Below are positions 12,094 to 22,990 of a stretch of DNA of 64,000 nucleotides, in pieces. The stretch is from Poecilobothrus nobilitatus (Eukaryota > Arthropoda > Insecta > Diptera > Dolichopodidae). The first letter of the stretch is position 1, and every line of letters begins with the position of its first letter. The notes under the pieces were generated by a model that was not told the origin of the DNA, searched no databases, and saw only the letters and a program-made list of their open reading frames with translations. Position numbers and translations under genes: made by a program. The stretch spans positions 221,018,965-221,082,964 of the forward strand of contig OX352774.1 in assembly GCA_947095535.1 (NCBI GenBank). The letters run 5' to 3'.

Positions 12094-14292
12094 AAAAAAT
12101 ATATGTATATGTAATGTAAGTATATACAAAAGAATGGAAATCATGTAATCTGTGTACATCTATTGTTAAACAATAGAAACTTGTCGTCGTGTCGTCATCT
12201 GATCACTTTTCTATTTTGTCTTGTATTAACGTTTTACTTTGTAGTAATCACACTCCTAACAACAATGAATGTATTGTTGCATAAAAAAATTTCAAAAGAA
12301 AAGAAAACAAAAAAACTTTTAAAACTTTACGTAATTGTTTTTCCTTTCCTATCCTATCCTTACATTTTGTAGTGGTTGTTTTTTTTTTTTAATATTATTT
12401 AAAGAAAACTGATAAGTAAGTATTGCAAGATATATAAAAATTTTCATTACTGTTTGAATTTGAGCATTTTTTTTTGATATAATATAATTTTTTTTTTTTT
12501 AATGAATGAATATTAGATAACGGGGGACTAATGTAAATTATTAAAATGAAAGGTTTAAGAATTTTTATTTATAGATTTATAAAATATCTTGAAGGTTGAT
12601 TTGTGTCAAGAAAATTTTTCAGTTTAAAAAAAAAAAAAAAACATTTATATGTTTTATGTTAAGAACAAATCCTATAGAAAAAAATATCTAATTTTAACCG
12701 CATATTTGACATTTTCGCGATCCTAAAATGAATACATAAATAAATAAATTATAATATATTATTTTATGATCAAGATATTAAAATCAAACACAATTAGTTA
12801 AAAAGTTATTTATATCAGTTCCTAAAACATGAAGTATTTTCTTCTTTCTAAATTTTCCTGGTTATTATGAAAACCTTTATATCGAAATTAAAAAAATGTA
12901 TAAAAATGCATGACGATTTTTTATCACTGATTTAAATTTAGTCGCTGTTGTTCGAATTTCCTTTTAAAAAAAAAATACTATATATACCGGACGCACAATT
13001 GGTACTTAATTATATAGAGTTGTATGACTCGAAAAATAGACTTAAAAATGTAAATGAGAAATCAATTTTGAAATCTGTTTTAAAATATTTATATTTATTT
13101 TTTTTTTTTATATATTTTTCTGCATTCTAAATACAACATAATGAAATTTATGCAACACATCTAATAAAAAAAAGCATTTATAATATCTCTTGGAAAACTT
13201 ATATAAAATTATTCATATTTTATCAAATTCTTGTCACAAAAATTTTTTTTTTTAAGAATTTTAAAATTAAAAAATTAGGTACATTATATTTGATAAAACT
13301 TACCATAAAAGCCTTAAAAAATTATAATATACTTTTATATTTTTCTAAAAGACACATAATATTAGGATTATGTGGAATGTATCCACATCATTTATTTATT
13401 TTTTTTTATACATATATATTACGACAAAAATACATATATAAACATATAATACATATATTTATACATATATAAAAATTAAATTTAAACTAGATGAATACTG
13501 CAATAAATGGCAAAAAGTTCACGAATTAAAGTTCTTTTAAGTCATCAAGTACCGGATAAAAGGAGGGAAATAAAAGCGAAAGCAAACTTTTTTTTTTTTT
13601 GTTTTTCTTTTAAATAAACACAATGAAAAGTTTTGGCGTACTTTCTATTATAGTTTTTCTTAAAAACTAAAGAAAAACAAAATTATGAAAAAAAAGGAAA
13701 AATATAAACTTTCTTTTGAATAAAAAAAATTAACAAAACTTAAAGAACATTTTGTTAGAAACTAACAAGATTTCCTAAGTAGTAAATTCTAAAAATAAAG
13801 AAAATAAAAATCAAGTAAAGCTGTTTCCTTTTGGTTTCTATAAAAATTGAAAAATTATTTGTTTTTTTTTTTTTTTTTTTTATAACAGTTTTAAAACAAA
13901 ACAAAAAGATTCACGGGGCGAATGTCTTTTTTTTTATTAATATCCTATATTTTCCTTTTTTTTTATACTAATATTTTATTTAAAGAAATTTAATTTTAAA
14001 AAAGAAATAAAGCAAACGTTGAATAACCCTTAAATAAACTTGAAAATGGGAGAAAAAAAAAAATGATTTCAAAAATAATATTTTATAGTAATTTTTATTG
14101 TTCACAATATTTTTAACCAGATCCGATGCATATTTTTTAAAGCAACCAAGGAAAATCAGGGTTTTTTAAAAAATATTTTACTAGAACACAGCAATCATTC
14201 AACATTTAAATATAAATTAATAGTCATAGTCATATAATTGCTAAAAAAAACGAATTTACAGGGAATTAAATATTTATATTAAATATCGTTAA
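12094..14292. other. AT-rich non-coding DNA
   Basis: Mostly poly-T/poly-A tracts and TACATATATA simple sequence. No exon, RNA gene or element terminus could be supported. Confidence 0.6.
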
Positions 14293-14392
14293 TACAATGG
14301 TGTAATGGTTAAAACACCGGCATTCCATTCGATAGGTCTAGGATTCAAATCCTGTCTAGGTTGCAGACTTTCCTGTCTGGGTTGTAGAAATA
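14293..14392 (+). repeat. tRNA-like sequence (SINE head or tRNA pseudogene)
   Basis: TGGTGTAATGGTTAAAACA (14298-14316) resembles a pol III A-box/D-arm and GGATTCAAATCCT (14341-14353) a B-box/T-arm, at tRNA-like spacing. The anticodon arm does not pair well and no convincing acceptor stem closes the structure, so this is not a clean tRNA gene. Just 3', CCTGTCTAGGTTG is repeated as CCTGTCTGGGTTG 21 bp later. A tRNA-derived SINE different from the 5601/48124 family is the simplest reading. Confidence 0.5.
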
Positions 14393-14551
14393 TAGATTTT
14401 TCTTAATAAAAAATAACTATATATAATTTTATAAATTATAATAAATACCATAATGTTTTATATAATGAAATAATAATAAAATAATTCTTCTATAAAAAAA
14501 ATTATAAGAAATTAAGAAATATTTAAATCTCATAATCTGGAATAATAGTTA

Positions 14552-14680
14552 CAGCCGAGGAATCACCGGCTTAGAGAAATTAATAATTTCCGAAACTGAA
14601 ACGTCGTCAAATATGTAGGTATAATAAATAACTTTATGGATGCCCCTTAGTGGATAGGATCAAAAGCGGAAAAAAAATTA
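14552..14680 (+). repeat. Dispersed CAGCCGAG repeat, copy 2
   Basis: The copy begins CAGCCGAGGAATCACCGGCT and aligns with 4559-4680 through the hairpin, GAAACTG and GTCAAATATG segments and the following ATAATAAATAA...TTATGGATG stretch. It lies about 160 bp downstream of the tRNA-like sequence at 14293. No tRNA-like head precedes the other copy. Confidence 0.6.
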
Positions 14681-15063
14681 AAGAAAGATATGAAATCATT
14701 ATGAAACTTATTTGATACCTAAGTTAAAAATGCTTTTAATTTTAATCTTAAATCAAAACAATTTTGGATATACGCAAGCCAAAAAAATTTATTTGGTAAA
14801 TTATGCATTTTAGTTTCACAATGATACTATTTATATGAAATACTATTTTAATCTAAAACTATGATACATGGCGTCTCGCAATGAAGTATTTTAGTATCAT
14901 AGAAGTATTTTACTTGGCAGTTATAGTTACTAACTCTGAATTATGATAGTACAGCAAATAGCCGAACAATTTTTTTAATAGCTCAGCAACAAGCAACGTT
15001 GTATTGATAAAATACAAAACAGAGTTATTCGTCTTATTATGGCTACCTTAAACAAACAGAATA

Positions 15064-15252
15064 CTATGTCATAAATATATGTATTAAATGACCCATTCTA
15101 AAGTTTTGTTTTAAAGGGAGTGGTTTTAGTTCAATAAATTCGAATACTACACAGAGAAACTTGTGCAGTCCCTTTGAGTGAGTTTTGACATTTTCCGCTG
15201 TCACTCCTAAAAACAAAACAAAGTAAATAACAAGAGACAACAGAAAAACCAT
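15064..15252 (-). CDS. Candidate small secreted protein or signal-peptide first exon
   Basis: This 62-codon frame starts with a strong signal-peptide profile: a hydrophobic stretch (residues 2-18, LLSLVIYFVLFLG) followed by a plausible cleavage at VTA/E around residue 19. The remainder mixes Lys, His, Phe and Leu, with one Cys near residue 33, and ends at a stop. No family is recognised. The base composition is less AT-biased than the surroundings. It could also be the first exon of a spliced gene, since a potential donor follows the Cys codon. No promoter or second exon was found. Hydrophobic frames arise by chance in AT-rich DNA, so confidence is low. Confidence 0.25.
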   Translation of the reverse strand: MVFLLSLVIYFVLFLGVTAENVKTHSKGLHKFLCVVFEFIELKPLPLKQNFRMGHLIHIFMT

Positions 15253-16684
15253 AATATTATAGATTAAAAAATACTGAATATTTTACAATAAAAATTCACA
15301 AGTATTCTGAAAAAAAATTTACAATAATTTTTATTCTTCTTAGCGTTTTTTAGTCTTTATTGCTGTACAACAAACTTTAAGTGAAATTTAGAAAAAAAAA
15401 ACATATCTTGACAAAACATTGAATCCCCTAACACTTGTAAAAACCGAAAGACCTATTCCTTCCTATTACCGATTTCATTATTCCCTTTGACAAAGTAATC
15501 TGCATTTTTACTTGTAAGGAAATTTACTATAATTCTTAAACGCTTCCTTAATTAAACAGTAAAAAACTTTTTATAAACTTTTCCCTAATTTATTAAACGT
15601 TTAAAAAAATAGTTATCATATAAATCCTGAGATTTTCTTACAAAAACAAAAAAAAGTTCCCTTTCGTAATTAATTAATGTACAGTACAGTTAACAGTATA
15701 ATACTTGTGAAGATTACAATTGAATAAAAATTTAATTATGAATACAACAACAACTTTACCACAAATTAAAAAAGGATTTACAAGATTTGTTGTCTAGCTA
15801 GAGAATATAAAAAGGCAATAATATGCATTGTTTTTAATTTTTCATTCGAAACGAATCACATTACCATTTTCTAACCGAAAATTAGAGAAAATTTTAAAAT
15901 AAAAATAAAAACTAAAATTTTCAATTTTAATTTTATATGCAAAAAAAAAAAAAACCTATTAAAACAAATTATTATTTTTTTCTTTTTCTTAGTTTTCTTC
16001 TTTTACTTCGTATTTTTCTCAAAGTTGACTTAAAGATGGCATTTGAATGGAATGGTCACGTAATAAAAATTATCATAGCAATTTGTCGGTAATTTTTTTT
16101 TTTTTTTTCTTTTTTTAAAAATGAGTTTTCTTTCATAATTTTTTTTTTCTTCTTCTTCTGATTGTGATTTTTTATTTTTTTTTTTGCCATTTTGCACATT
16201 TTAAGATAGAAAATTAATTTTTTTTAGACCAAAAATTACCTACCATAATAATAAAAACGTACAGGATATTAAGTTAAATGGTATAAGTATATATGTATGT
16301 ATATTATAATATAATAAAACATGTATATAAATTATTATTTAACTATCATTATCATTATTATACTCGTATCTAAAATAACTTTATATAAACTTACAATATT
16401 ACATATCTACATATAGGTAGATACATAATATGTATATAATATAATGGCAGGGGGAAATAAAGCCTAGAGCAATAAGTCCTAATAGGCCTTTTTTAACATT
16501 TGAGTTGAGAAATAAGGCCTAATTCGCAAAATTTCGCGGTAGGTCATATTTCTCATTTCAAAGAGAATTAAAGCCTATAGGCCTTATTTCACTTTAGAAA
16601 TATTATATTATTATATTATTCCAATTACAAATTTGTAGCCGACTGTAAAATCTGAATATTTTTAACAAGTTTCAAACAATTTTC

Positions 16685-16852
16685 TGGTCAGCCCTGTGAC
16701 CATCGCGCCCTCCCATCGAGCCACTCTTCGCCTCTCTCTTAGCCGATCCCTTCACAACTCCCTTCAAACTTCCCTTGAAGGAATTGGAACTGCTGCCTCT
16801 GCTACCGCGCAGGCGCACAACAACGACGCCGGGAACGGGCGCGGGGGTATTA
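16685..16852. other. GC-rich island inside the TIR element
   Basis: About 165 bp with composition unlike the rest of the window, including CCATCGCGCCCTCCCATCGA, GCGCAGGCGCACAA and GGGAACGGGCGCGGGGG. It lies in an AT-rich element in AT-rich DNA. One plus frame (from 16696) is open, as is at least one minus frame, so no coding strand can be chosen. Neither product is recognised. It could be a captured host or foreign fragment, or a remnant of the element's own gene. Confidence 0.7.
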
Positions 16853-17007
16853 TTCCTTCAAAACAATTTTTTTTTGTTTTTCATAAAGATGTTTGAAATT
16901 TATTATTATATTTCACAAAGAACAGTCAAAATTTAATACTTTTGTATGGAAAACTGAAACATTCTTTTTTTCCACCATGATTTCAAAATTCTTTGTAATT
17001 ATTGTAA

Positions 17008-17130
17008 GGAGAGATTTGAGAGTTGGTTTCAAAATCAGAGTTATTAACTTTTTCCAAATTATTTATAAATATTCTAGAAAAAACTGTAATCCTGATTTTG
17101 AACCAACTATAAAATCCCTTCTGTTTTAGA
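17008..17130. repeat. Inverted pair of 90-bp-family units
   Basis: GAGAGTTGGTTTCAAAATCA runs forward at about 17018-17037, and TGATTTTGAACCAACTATAA is its inverse at about 17093-17112. The two are joined by TTTTTCCAAATTATTTATAA...TATTCTAGAAAAA. This is a degenerate unit followed by its mirror copy, as at 34280-34470. Confidence 0.65.
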
Positions 17131-18321
17131 GTCCCGCATACTTACGGAAAAAGAGGCAATCCAGATTTTTCAAACAACTCTAATAACTGAACTAAATTCA
17201 ATAAACTTATTACATTAAAAAGTGAAATAAGTTTGAATGTGGAAATTAAACGAAATTTTTTAATTTTTAACTTATTTTTTTATGAAGAGACACTGACTGA
17301 CGAACTTACGAAGTGTAATGTGCTCAAAAAAAAAGAAAATATTTTATTACTTAAATAAGCTGAAATATTGGAATTAAATTATGAAAGAAAAATATTAAAA
17401 AATGTTATTATTGGAATAATAAATTACAATTAGACTTTAATTCCATTATTTTGAAAAAATAATAAGGCCTTATTTGACTTTGGAATAAGAAATAAACCAT
17501 AATACGCGATTTCGAATCTCGCGATTTAGGCTTTATTTCTCATTCAAAAGGGAAATAAGGCCTATTAGGCTTTATTGCTCTAGGTCTTATTTCCCCCTGC
17601 CAATATAATATCTATTTTATATTTAATTTGCAATTTATTCTTTCAAATTTCATCAGATCCGGAAAATATTATTTGTACCTTACCTATCCTATAGGAAGCT
17701 TAATAGGAATTTTTATTTTTTTTAAGAATTTTTTTTTCAAAATTTTTCTTTCAAAAAAAACTTAAAGAAAGAAAAAAAATCTCCAACTGTTTCTATTTGT
17801 TTATATTGACAACAAATTGAATTTAACATAAAATGTTTAAAAATTAATTTTCTGTAAGTTTGAAGTTAAAAAAATTGTTAACATTAATTAAATTGAAATT
17901 TATTGAAGATACACAGCATGGATATAGGTTCAAAATATAGATAAAGTTGATCTCAGAATTCTAATAATTGCAACAAATTTAAATCAATTTTAAAATTAAA
18001 ATAAATTTTCCTAAAAATATGAACTTAAAGTTATATTTAAACTTAAAAACAAATATAGAAGAAGGTAGGGGCGGATACCAATCTAATAATATGCGATTGA
18101 CAACCTTATAATACCAAAAACATTTTAACTTAAAAAGTTAAAACGATTTAAATAATATATCAACTTGTTTTTCTTCAAAAATTTTTGTTAAAATCAAACA
18201 AACGGATGTAGTGATATTTTTGACAATTAAACTTAAGTGTTAGTATAACATGTCAGCTGTAAAATAATATTTAGTAAGGCTCTGAATGTTGTATCCTTTT
18301 ATAGTGACCTTACTTTAAAAG

Positions 18322-18513
18322 ATGAAGTTGAAAACACGTGTATTAGAGAGACATTTTGAAATAGGTTGTCATAAAAGAAAAATTGATGGAGAACCGTGCT
18401 TGGTACGATTAAAATCAATTTTGTACAAATCTATCCTAGTAATTAATTCGATCAAAAACTTTAAAAATATAGAACAAACTACGAGACAAATAGTACGACT
18501 ATATTTTAGTTAG
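18322..18513 (+). CDS. Unidentified ORF, 63 codons
   Basis: An ATG-initiated frame with a mixed, basic composition (start MKLKTRVLERHFEIGCHKRK), unlike the Phe/Lys/Asn frames produced by chance here. It ends at TAG (18511-18513). A second open stretch on the same strand starts about 70 bp downstream (18586-18810). Together they could be two pieces of one damaged or spliced gene. No domain is recognised, and a captured viral or transposon gene cannot be excluded. No promoter was identified. Confidence 0.3.
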   Translation: MKLKTRVLERHFEIGCHKRKIDGEPCLVRLKSILYKSILVINSIKNFKNIEQTTRQIVRLYFS

Positions 18514-18585
18514 ACATACACTATTGTAAAAGAAAAAGGACATAAGAAAAAAAGTTAAACATTATATCACCCTAATTGGTTCTGA

Positions 18586-18810
18586 ATTTCGAAAAGGGTA
18601 TGGAAACAGGTTTTACCGTCGGAAAGTTTTATTTATTTAGATATAAAACAATTAATAGAAAATGCAAAAGATGTACCAGTATTATATCATGGAGGAATAG
18701 AAAATGAAACTAAATATAATTATATTGAATTGAAATGTGACAGAAAGGATTTAAAAATATTAAATAGCTATGTTAAAAAAAATATATGGTGGAAAAACGC
18801 ACCAATATAA
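18586..18810 (+). pseudogene. Unidentified open stretch, 74 codons, no ATG start, poly(A) signal
   Basis: The frame opens just after a TGA and runs 74 codons to TAA (18808-18810), with a protein-like composition: segments LPSESFIYLDIKQLIENAKD, VPVLYHGGIENETKYNYIEL and a C-terminus KKNIWWKNAPI. AATAAA overlaps the stop (18810-18815), so it could be a terminal exon or the 3' end of a decayed gene. There is no upstream in-frame ATG and no pyrimidine-rich acceptor close by. I do not recognise the family. The neighbouring 18322 ORF on the same strand may be its upstream portion. Confidence 0.4.
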
Positions 18811-19260
18811 ATAAAATAAAACAAATTAAAATTCAAAAAAAAATTTTTTTTTGTTTTGGTTTTGAAATAATTTTACACTTTAAGTTTAGTCTTAGATTAG
18901 GTTAAATTTAGACGATATTAAGTTAGGCTTTAGTTTTTAAGATAAAAAAAAAGAAAATATGAAAAGCACATTTTATTACGTTAATAACTAAAATTGTAAA
19001 TATAGAAAATAAAGTAAACTTTATAAATTTAAAAAAAAAATTAAAAGGAAGTACACTCATGCAAAATGCAATATAAGGTCAGCTTGTTAAGATAACAACA
19101 AACTTCTAGGGTTACTTACGAAATCATGTTTTTTTTTTAATCTTGTTTTTGTTTTAATTTGACTTAATTTTTTAATTTATTTGCAACCAGCAACCATCTC
19201 TAAAATTTTCCTTAATTAGTTTTTTTTACATAAATATTTCAATATGAAAGAATTTTAAAT

Positions 19261-19345
19261 AGTGACGGCAGCCACCCCCAAAAACCCCCCTAAACAAATT
19301 ATTGAAACCTTGGTTTTATAATCAACTTTAAAGTCTTTACAAATT
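19261..19345 (+). repeat. Isolated GC-rich module of the foldback family
   Basis: GTGACGGCAGCCACCCCCAA, then CCCCCCTAAACAAATTATTG, then AAACCTTGGTTTTATAA and CAACTTTAAAG. The same module follows GTGGGGGCTGCCGTCCCC at 23225, occurs as GTGGGGGTTGTGCC at 54005, and is inverted at 57960-58022. No arms are recognisable here, so this is a fragment. Confidence 0.55.
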
Positions 19346-19447
19346 ATTTTTTATACAGAAAAAAATTCCTCAAAAACGCGCTGCTCTCATTGGAACTGAC
19401 CTATAAAAAACAAGATTTTGTAAGATTTTTAAAAAAACAAGATTATA

Positions 19448-19610
19448 AAAAAACCCTTGCAAAGCATTCGCCAGTGTCCCATGAACACACCTATTGCTCC
19501 GGCTATGTTCCGCCGAGATAGCTTCAATAAGTTGTCCGTTCTTTTGTTGCCGGCCATATTTTCTTGTTCGTACGGCATGAGTTTAATTCTTTCCACTTTC
19601 TTTTCGCTAG
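19448..19610 (-). pseudogene. LINE ORF2 RNase H-region remnant
   Basis: On the minus strand one frame reads WKELNSCRTNKKIWPATKER and then, after a 1-base shift, LLKLSRRNIAGAIGVFMGHW. The pattern W...C-x-T-K-x-x-WP, then LL-x-LSR-x-x-I-x-x-x-x-G-x-x-x-GHW matches the end of the RNase H domain in I/Jockey/LOA-type non-LTR retrotransposons, which usually ends LTGH. Only about 50 residues survive, with a frameshift, so this is a dead fragment. It is more GC-rich than its surroundings, consistent with a later insertion. Confidence 0.6.
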
Positions 19611-20025
19611 GGATAAAAGTTCATTATAGTGAACATTATATCACTTCACTCTTTTACTCGCACTAATTATTGTCTTTACATACCGAAATATACGTACCAG
19701 TTAAGGAAAAACATTTCCGTTTTATTTTCATTAAAAAAATTAACAAAAACAAAAAATGTTTAAATGTTATTAGAATAAATAATTAGAACAAAATTAAATT
19801 TTATAATTTTGATTCAATATTTCATAAAATTCAAAATGATTACAATTTAAAATAATTTTTGTTTACAATAAAAAAAAATTGTGTTGAAAATTTGTATACA
19901 TTTTGTTTAGTCTAAATTTTCTAAATATAAAAATTTTTAACGTTATACAATACACATATAGATACAATATTACATATACATATAATATATATAATATTTC
20001 TATACATTTAAAAATTAAAACTTAC

Positions 20026-20195
20026 CTGTTTATATACTACATAACCATCAATTATTGCCAATATAAATAAACAAAGAGCAGTACTCCAATTTAAAAATGG
20101 TTCCAAATCAAAATGACTTGGAACATTTGAATGTATTTGATAAATTCTTACAAAACCAAGTATTGTTTCCATCGATAAACTTAGAAATAATAATT
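20026..20195 (-). CDS. Sur: ABCC transporter TMD0 exon (Sur-like), third identified exon
   Basis: On the minus strand TTATTTTTAG precedes 20195 and GTAAGTTTT follows 20026, a strong acceptor/donor pair. The exon is 170 bp: two bases complete a codon begun in the previous exon, followed by 56 whole codons ending KQ. It encodes a membrane segment LLFLSLSMETILGFVRIYQI, a loop HSNVPSHFDLEP and a second segment FLNWSTALCLFILAIIDGYV. With the upstream exon the order and spacing match TM4 and TM5 of the ABCC-family TMD0. The local pattern YH-x-I-x-E-S-x-N...LL...TLxF resembles the sulfonylurea receptor more than MRP1. Sur is an ABC protein of the plasma membrane that regulates potassium channels in vertebrates. 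The next exon, starting in phase 0 at lower coordinates, was not found. Confidence 0.65.
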
Positions 20196-21069
20196 CTAAA
20201 AATAAATAAATATAAAAATTATAAGAAAAATATAAATTTGAAAATTTGAATATAATTAATTTATCTTTTTTGTTATTATTTTCTTATTTTAATATTTAAT
20301 GATATTGATCGAATATTAATACAGCATATTTAAATATAGAAAGTTTATAATTTTAAACAAAATGTACGAAAAAGCTAAAATATAAAATTCTTTAATTGTA
20401 CATAAAAAAAAAAAAAAACTAAAAGATACAAATTATAGGAATGAAATGTTAATTTGAGAAAATATAAATTTTTAAAATTTAAAAATTTATTTTTGATCAG
20501 TTTTTTATTTCCCGAACAAAACAAATCGAAAATCCATGTGTTTTCCCTTCATATAAACAAACAATGTTTAAACTCTCTTTTCAACTTGTTTTTATTGACA
20601 GCTAATACAAAAGCATCCATTCAAATGCAACAGAATTTGACAACTTTTTCTAACAATTCACTTAACAGAATCTGACAGTTTCTAGTTACAGTTTTCGTTT
20701 TTCATATTTGTTTATTATAGGATTTTAATATTTGTAATAAACTTGAATTAATTTATTAACTATTATTTTTATTATATATTTTTAAAATCAACTTTCAAAT
20801 TGCGTAACGGAAATATCGTAAATATATATCCGTACAAATTCCCAGTTTTTTGTTTTTTGTGTGGACTTATTGTGTCGCCTTGAAATATGTTTAATTTTGA
20901 GTGCGGAAATTTTTGTTAAGATTTGTATAAACTATAAAAGTGTTTCTATACATATTTTATAATAATTCTTTGATAAAAATTAATTTTGCAATATTTAATA
21001 AGTTTTCTTAACGAAAAATTACTTAATGAAATAGACCCGACCTAACCCTACCTGACTTAGGGAGTTCTG

Positions 21070-22052
21070 CCTGAACATCAATTGGGAATTGAAAATTTGA
21101 TAGCCGTTAATTATTTTTTTCATTTAGTACTGTCACCATTAATTGGCTACTAAATAGCGATTTATTGCAACAATTGATAGTGAACTGTTTTACGTAACCA
21201 TCAATTATCTACTAAAAATTCTATCGGGAATGTTAGTCAATGCAAAATGTTTGCTTGTTTTGATGAATACAAAATGTTTAGTTGATAGAGCTATATTTAG
21301 TCATTTCTTAATAGTTTATCTAGCTGTATTAGGTTTGTTTTTCGTTAAAATGTAAATGTCATGTTTAAAATAAATGGATTGCAAATTCATGCATATTTTG
21401 AATATTAAAAGTAAATTTTTATTCATAAAAAACTCTACATAGTATAACAAAATGTTTAGCATACAAAATTTTCTAAAACACTGGCTAATTATGGTTAATT
21501 ATGGGACATGGTTAATTATCCAAGATCTAAGTTAAGATCATTACCAATACTTAAATAGTAATTTCATTAGACATAGAATTTAAAACCAGCTGGAAATTTA
21601 ATTATATCCGTACGCTTCTGGTAGTTTTAATCTATTTCAATCTAATGCCTATGTTTTTTTAGTATACTTCAGAAAATTCTTCTTTTTAAAAGTAGTAGGT
21701 CACATCAAAGGTCGAAAATGTGTTATAAATATTTCATTTACTTCTTCTTCATTTTCATCTTCTAATAAAATAGTTGCTAATATATTTTTATTTTGAAAAC
21801 AATTTATTTTTGTTGAGTAAAGTCTAAAAAATACTTTTCAATTTTTTTCTTTATGCTAAAAATGAAAAAAAAAGGCCTAAACGTCAAAATATATTTTGCT
21901 AACAATAATTCACAATAGAAAAATAATTTATCAATTTGAATTCGCATGAATTCCATTCGAATTGAATCCGTAATATGGAAAAAATTATTCACAATTGATA
22001 ATTTTTTTAATATTCAATTGGTTGGCAATTAATGGTAACGATAAGGCTCTAA
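21070..22052. repeat. Possible foldback element, arms around CATTAATTGG/CAATTGATA
   Basis: The left side has GTCACCATTAATTGGC and GCAACAATTGATAGTG (about 21133-21183). The right side has the inverse order CACAATTGATAATT ... GGCAATTAATGGTAACG (about 21990-22040). The interior shows no 90-bp core. Arms are short and AT-rich, so chance pairing is possible. Confidence 0.35.
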
Positions 22053-22444
22053 TATAAAAACTACATTTCATCCATTGTAATATCAAAAAAAATATTTTAA
22101 ACTTTAGTAAATCTTTTTAACATTATGAATTATCTTTTGACATCCGTTATACAACCTAAAAATTACGATACAATATATATGTATACAGTTCTTAAATTAA
22201 TTAAGAGATGAAAGGTAACTATAATTTGAAAACTTTTAATAAATGTACTTTAATTTTTCAAAAATTTTTTTATTTATGTTTTAAATGTGTAAATGAATTA
22301 TAATTCTGGCATTAATGCAAAAACCTTGTACTAATTTTCGATGAATATTGATTTATTTTTGTTGAAATTGTACATTATTTAATATTTCATAGACTTATAA
22401 GATTTGTTGTTAATCTGTTTAAAATTTTTTTAGACATTTTCAAT

Positions 22445-22960
22445 AAACCACAACTTGTAGCACATTTTCAAAAAACAAAAATGGAAAAATTTACTTATTA
22501 GTTTCACTTTGATCGTCTGTATATTAACAGAACTCCTACACTCACCCGTTTAACATAAAACAATGAAATTTTAACCACGAATAAGTCCCTCCAAAAAATT
22601 AATGTTGTAGAACAACATGTTTTTTATGTAGTTTCAGCCATTACGTAGGTATAGAGCCTCAAAATTTTAAAAAACCCTATTTTCAAATGTCTATATCTCA
22701 GATTCTCATTAGCATTTTTTCAGTTTAAAAAATAAAACAATTCTTTAAAATGTTGTATTTAAATTTATCGTTAAGTGAAAATACAATTTTTAAGATTTTG
22801 TCCCTTCCTATCCAGAACTTTTTTGAACGTTTTTAGATAGAACTTTGAAATTTTGAAAGATCTTTCAGAATTCAAAGTTTTATCAGAAAATATTTTTGAA
22901 CCACTGTAAATCTGTACCTTAGGCATGTGTACAATTTTTTTGTCTTAAATAAAAAATTAA
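22445..22960 (-). mobile_element. Family B (Helitron-like) partial copy
   Basis: TTAGCACAT-type hairpin debris and TATTAGTTTCACTTTGATCG (about 22498) are the inverse of the conserved 3' end at 39600-39650. AAAATTAATGTTGTAG...TTTTTTATGTAG and CCCTATTTTCAAATGTCTAT follow, as in the copies at 47480 and 62879. The rest is degenerate. Confidence 0.55.
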
Positions 22961-22990
22961 AGCTGTAACATAATATTTTTACGAGTCTAG

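Larger units (their letters stand above)
16446..17604. mobile_element. TIR element (hAT-like) with AGGCCTTATTT arms
   Basis: Both ends carry a long near-identical inverted repeat of about 50 bp. The left starts TGGCAGGGGGAAATAA, then AGCCTAGAGCAATAAGTCC, then TAATAGGCCTT. The right is its inverse, ending TTATTTCCCCCTGCCA. The flanks ATAATATA and ATAATATC could be an 8-bp target duplication with one mismatch. The CAGGG start and 8-bp duplication suggest the hAT superfamily, but AT flanks make this tentative. More GGCCTTATTTC words lie inside each arm. There is no intact transposase. The interior holds a GC-rich island and an inverted pair of 90-bp-family units. Confidence 0.65.

Noticed and set aside
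11909..12148. RTDGRTDG protein
   Set aside because: Product of the (GGAC)n microsatellite.
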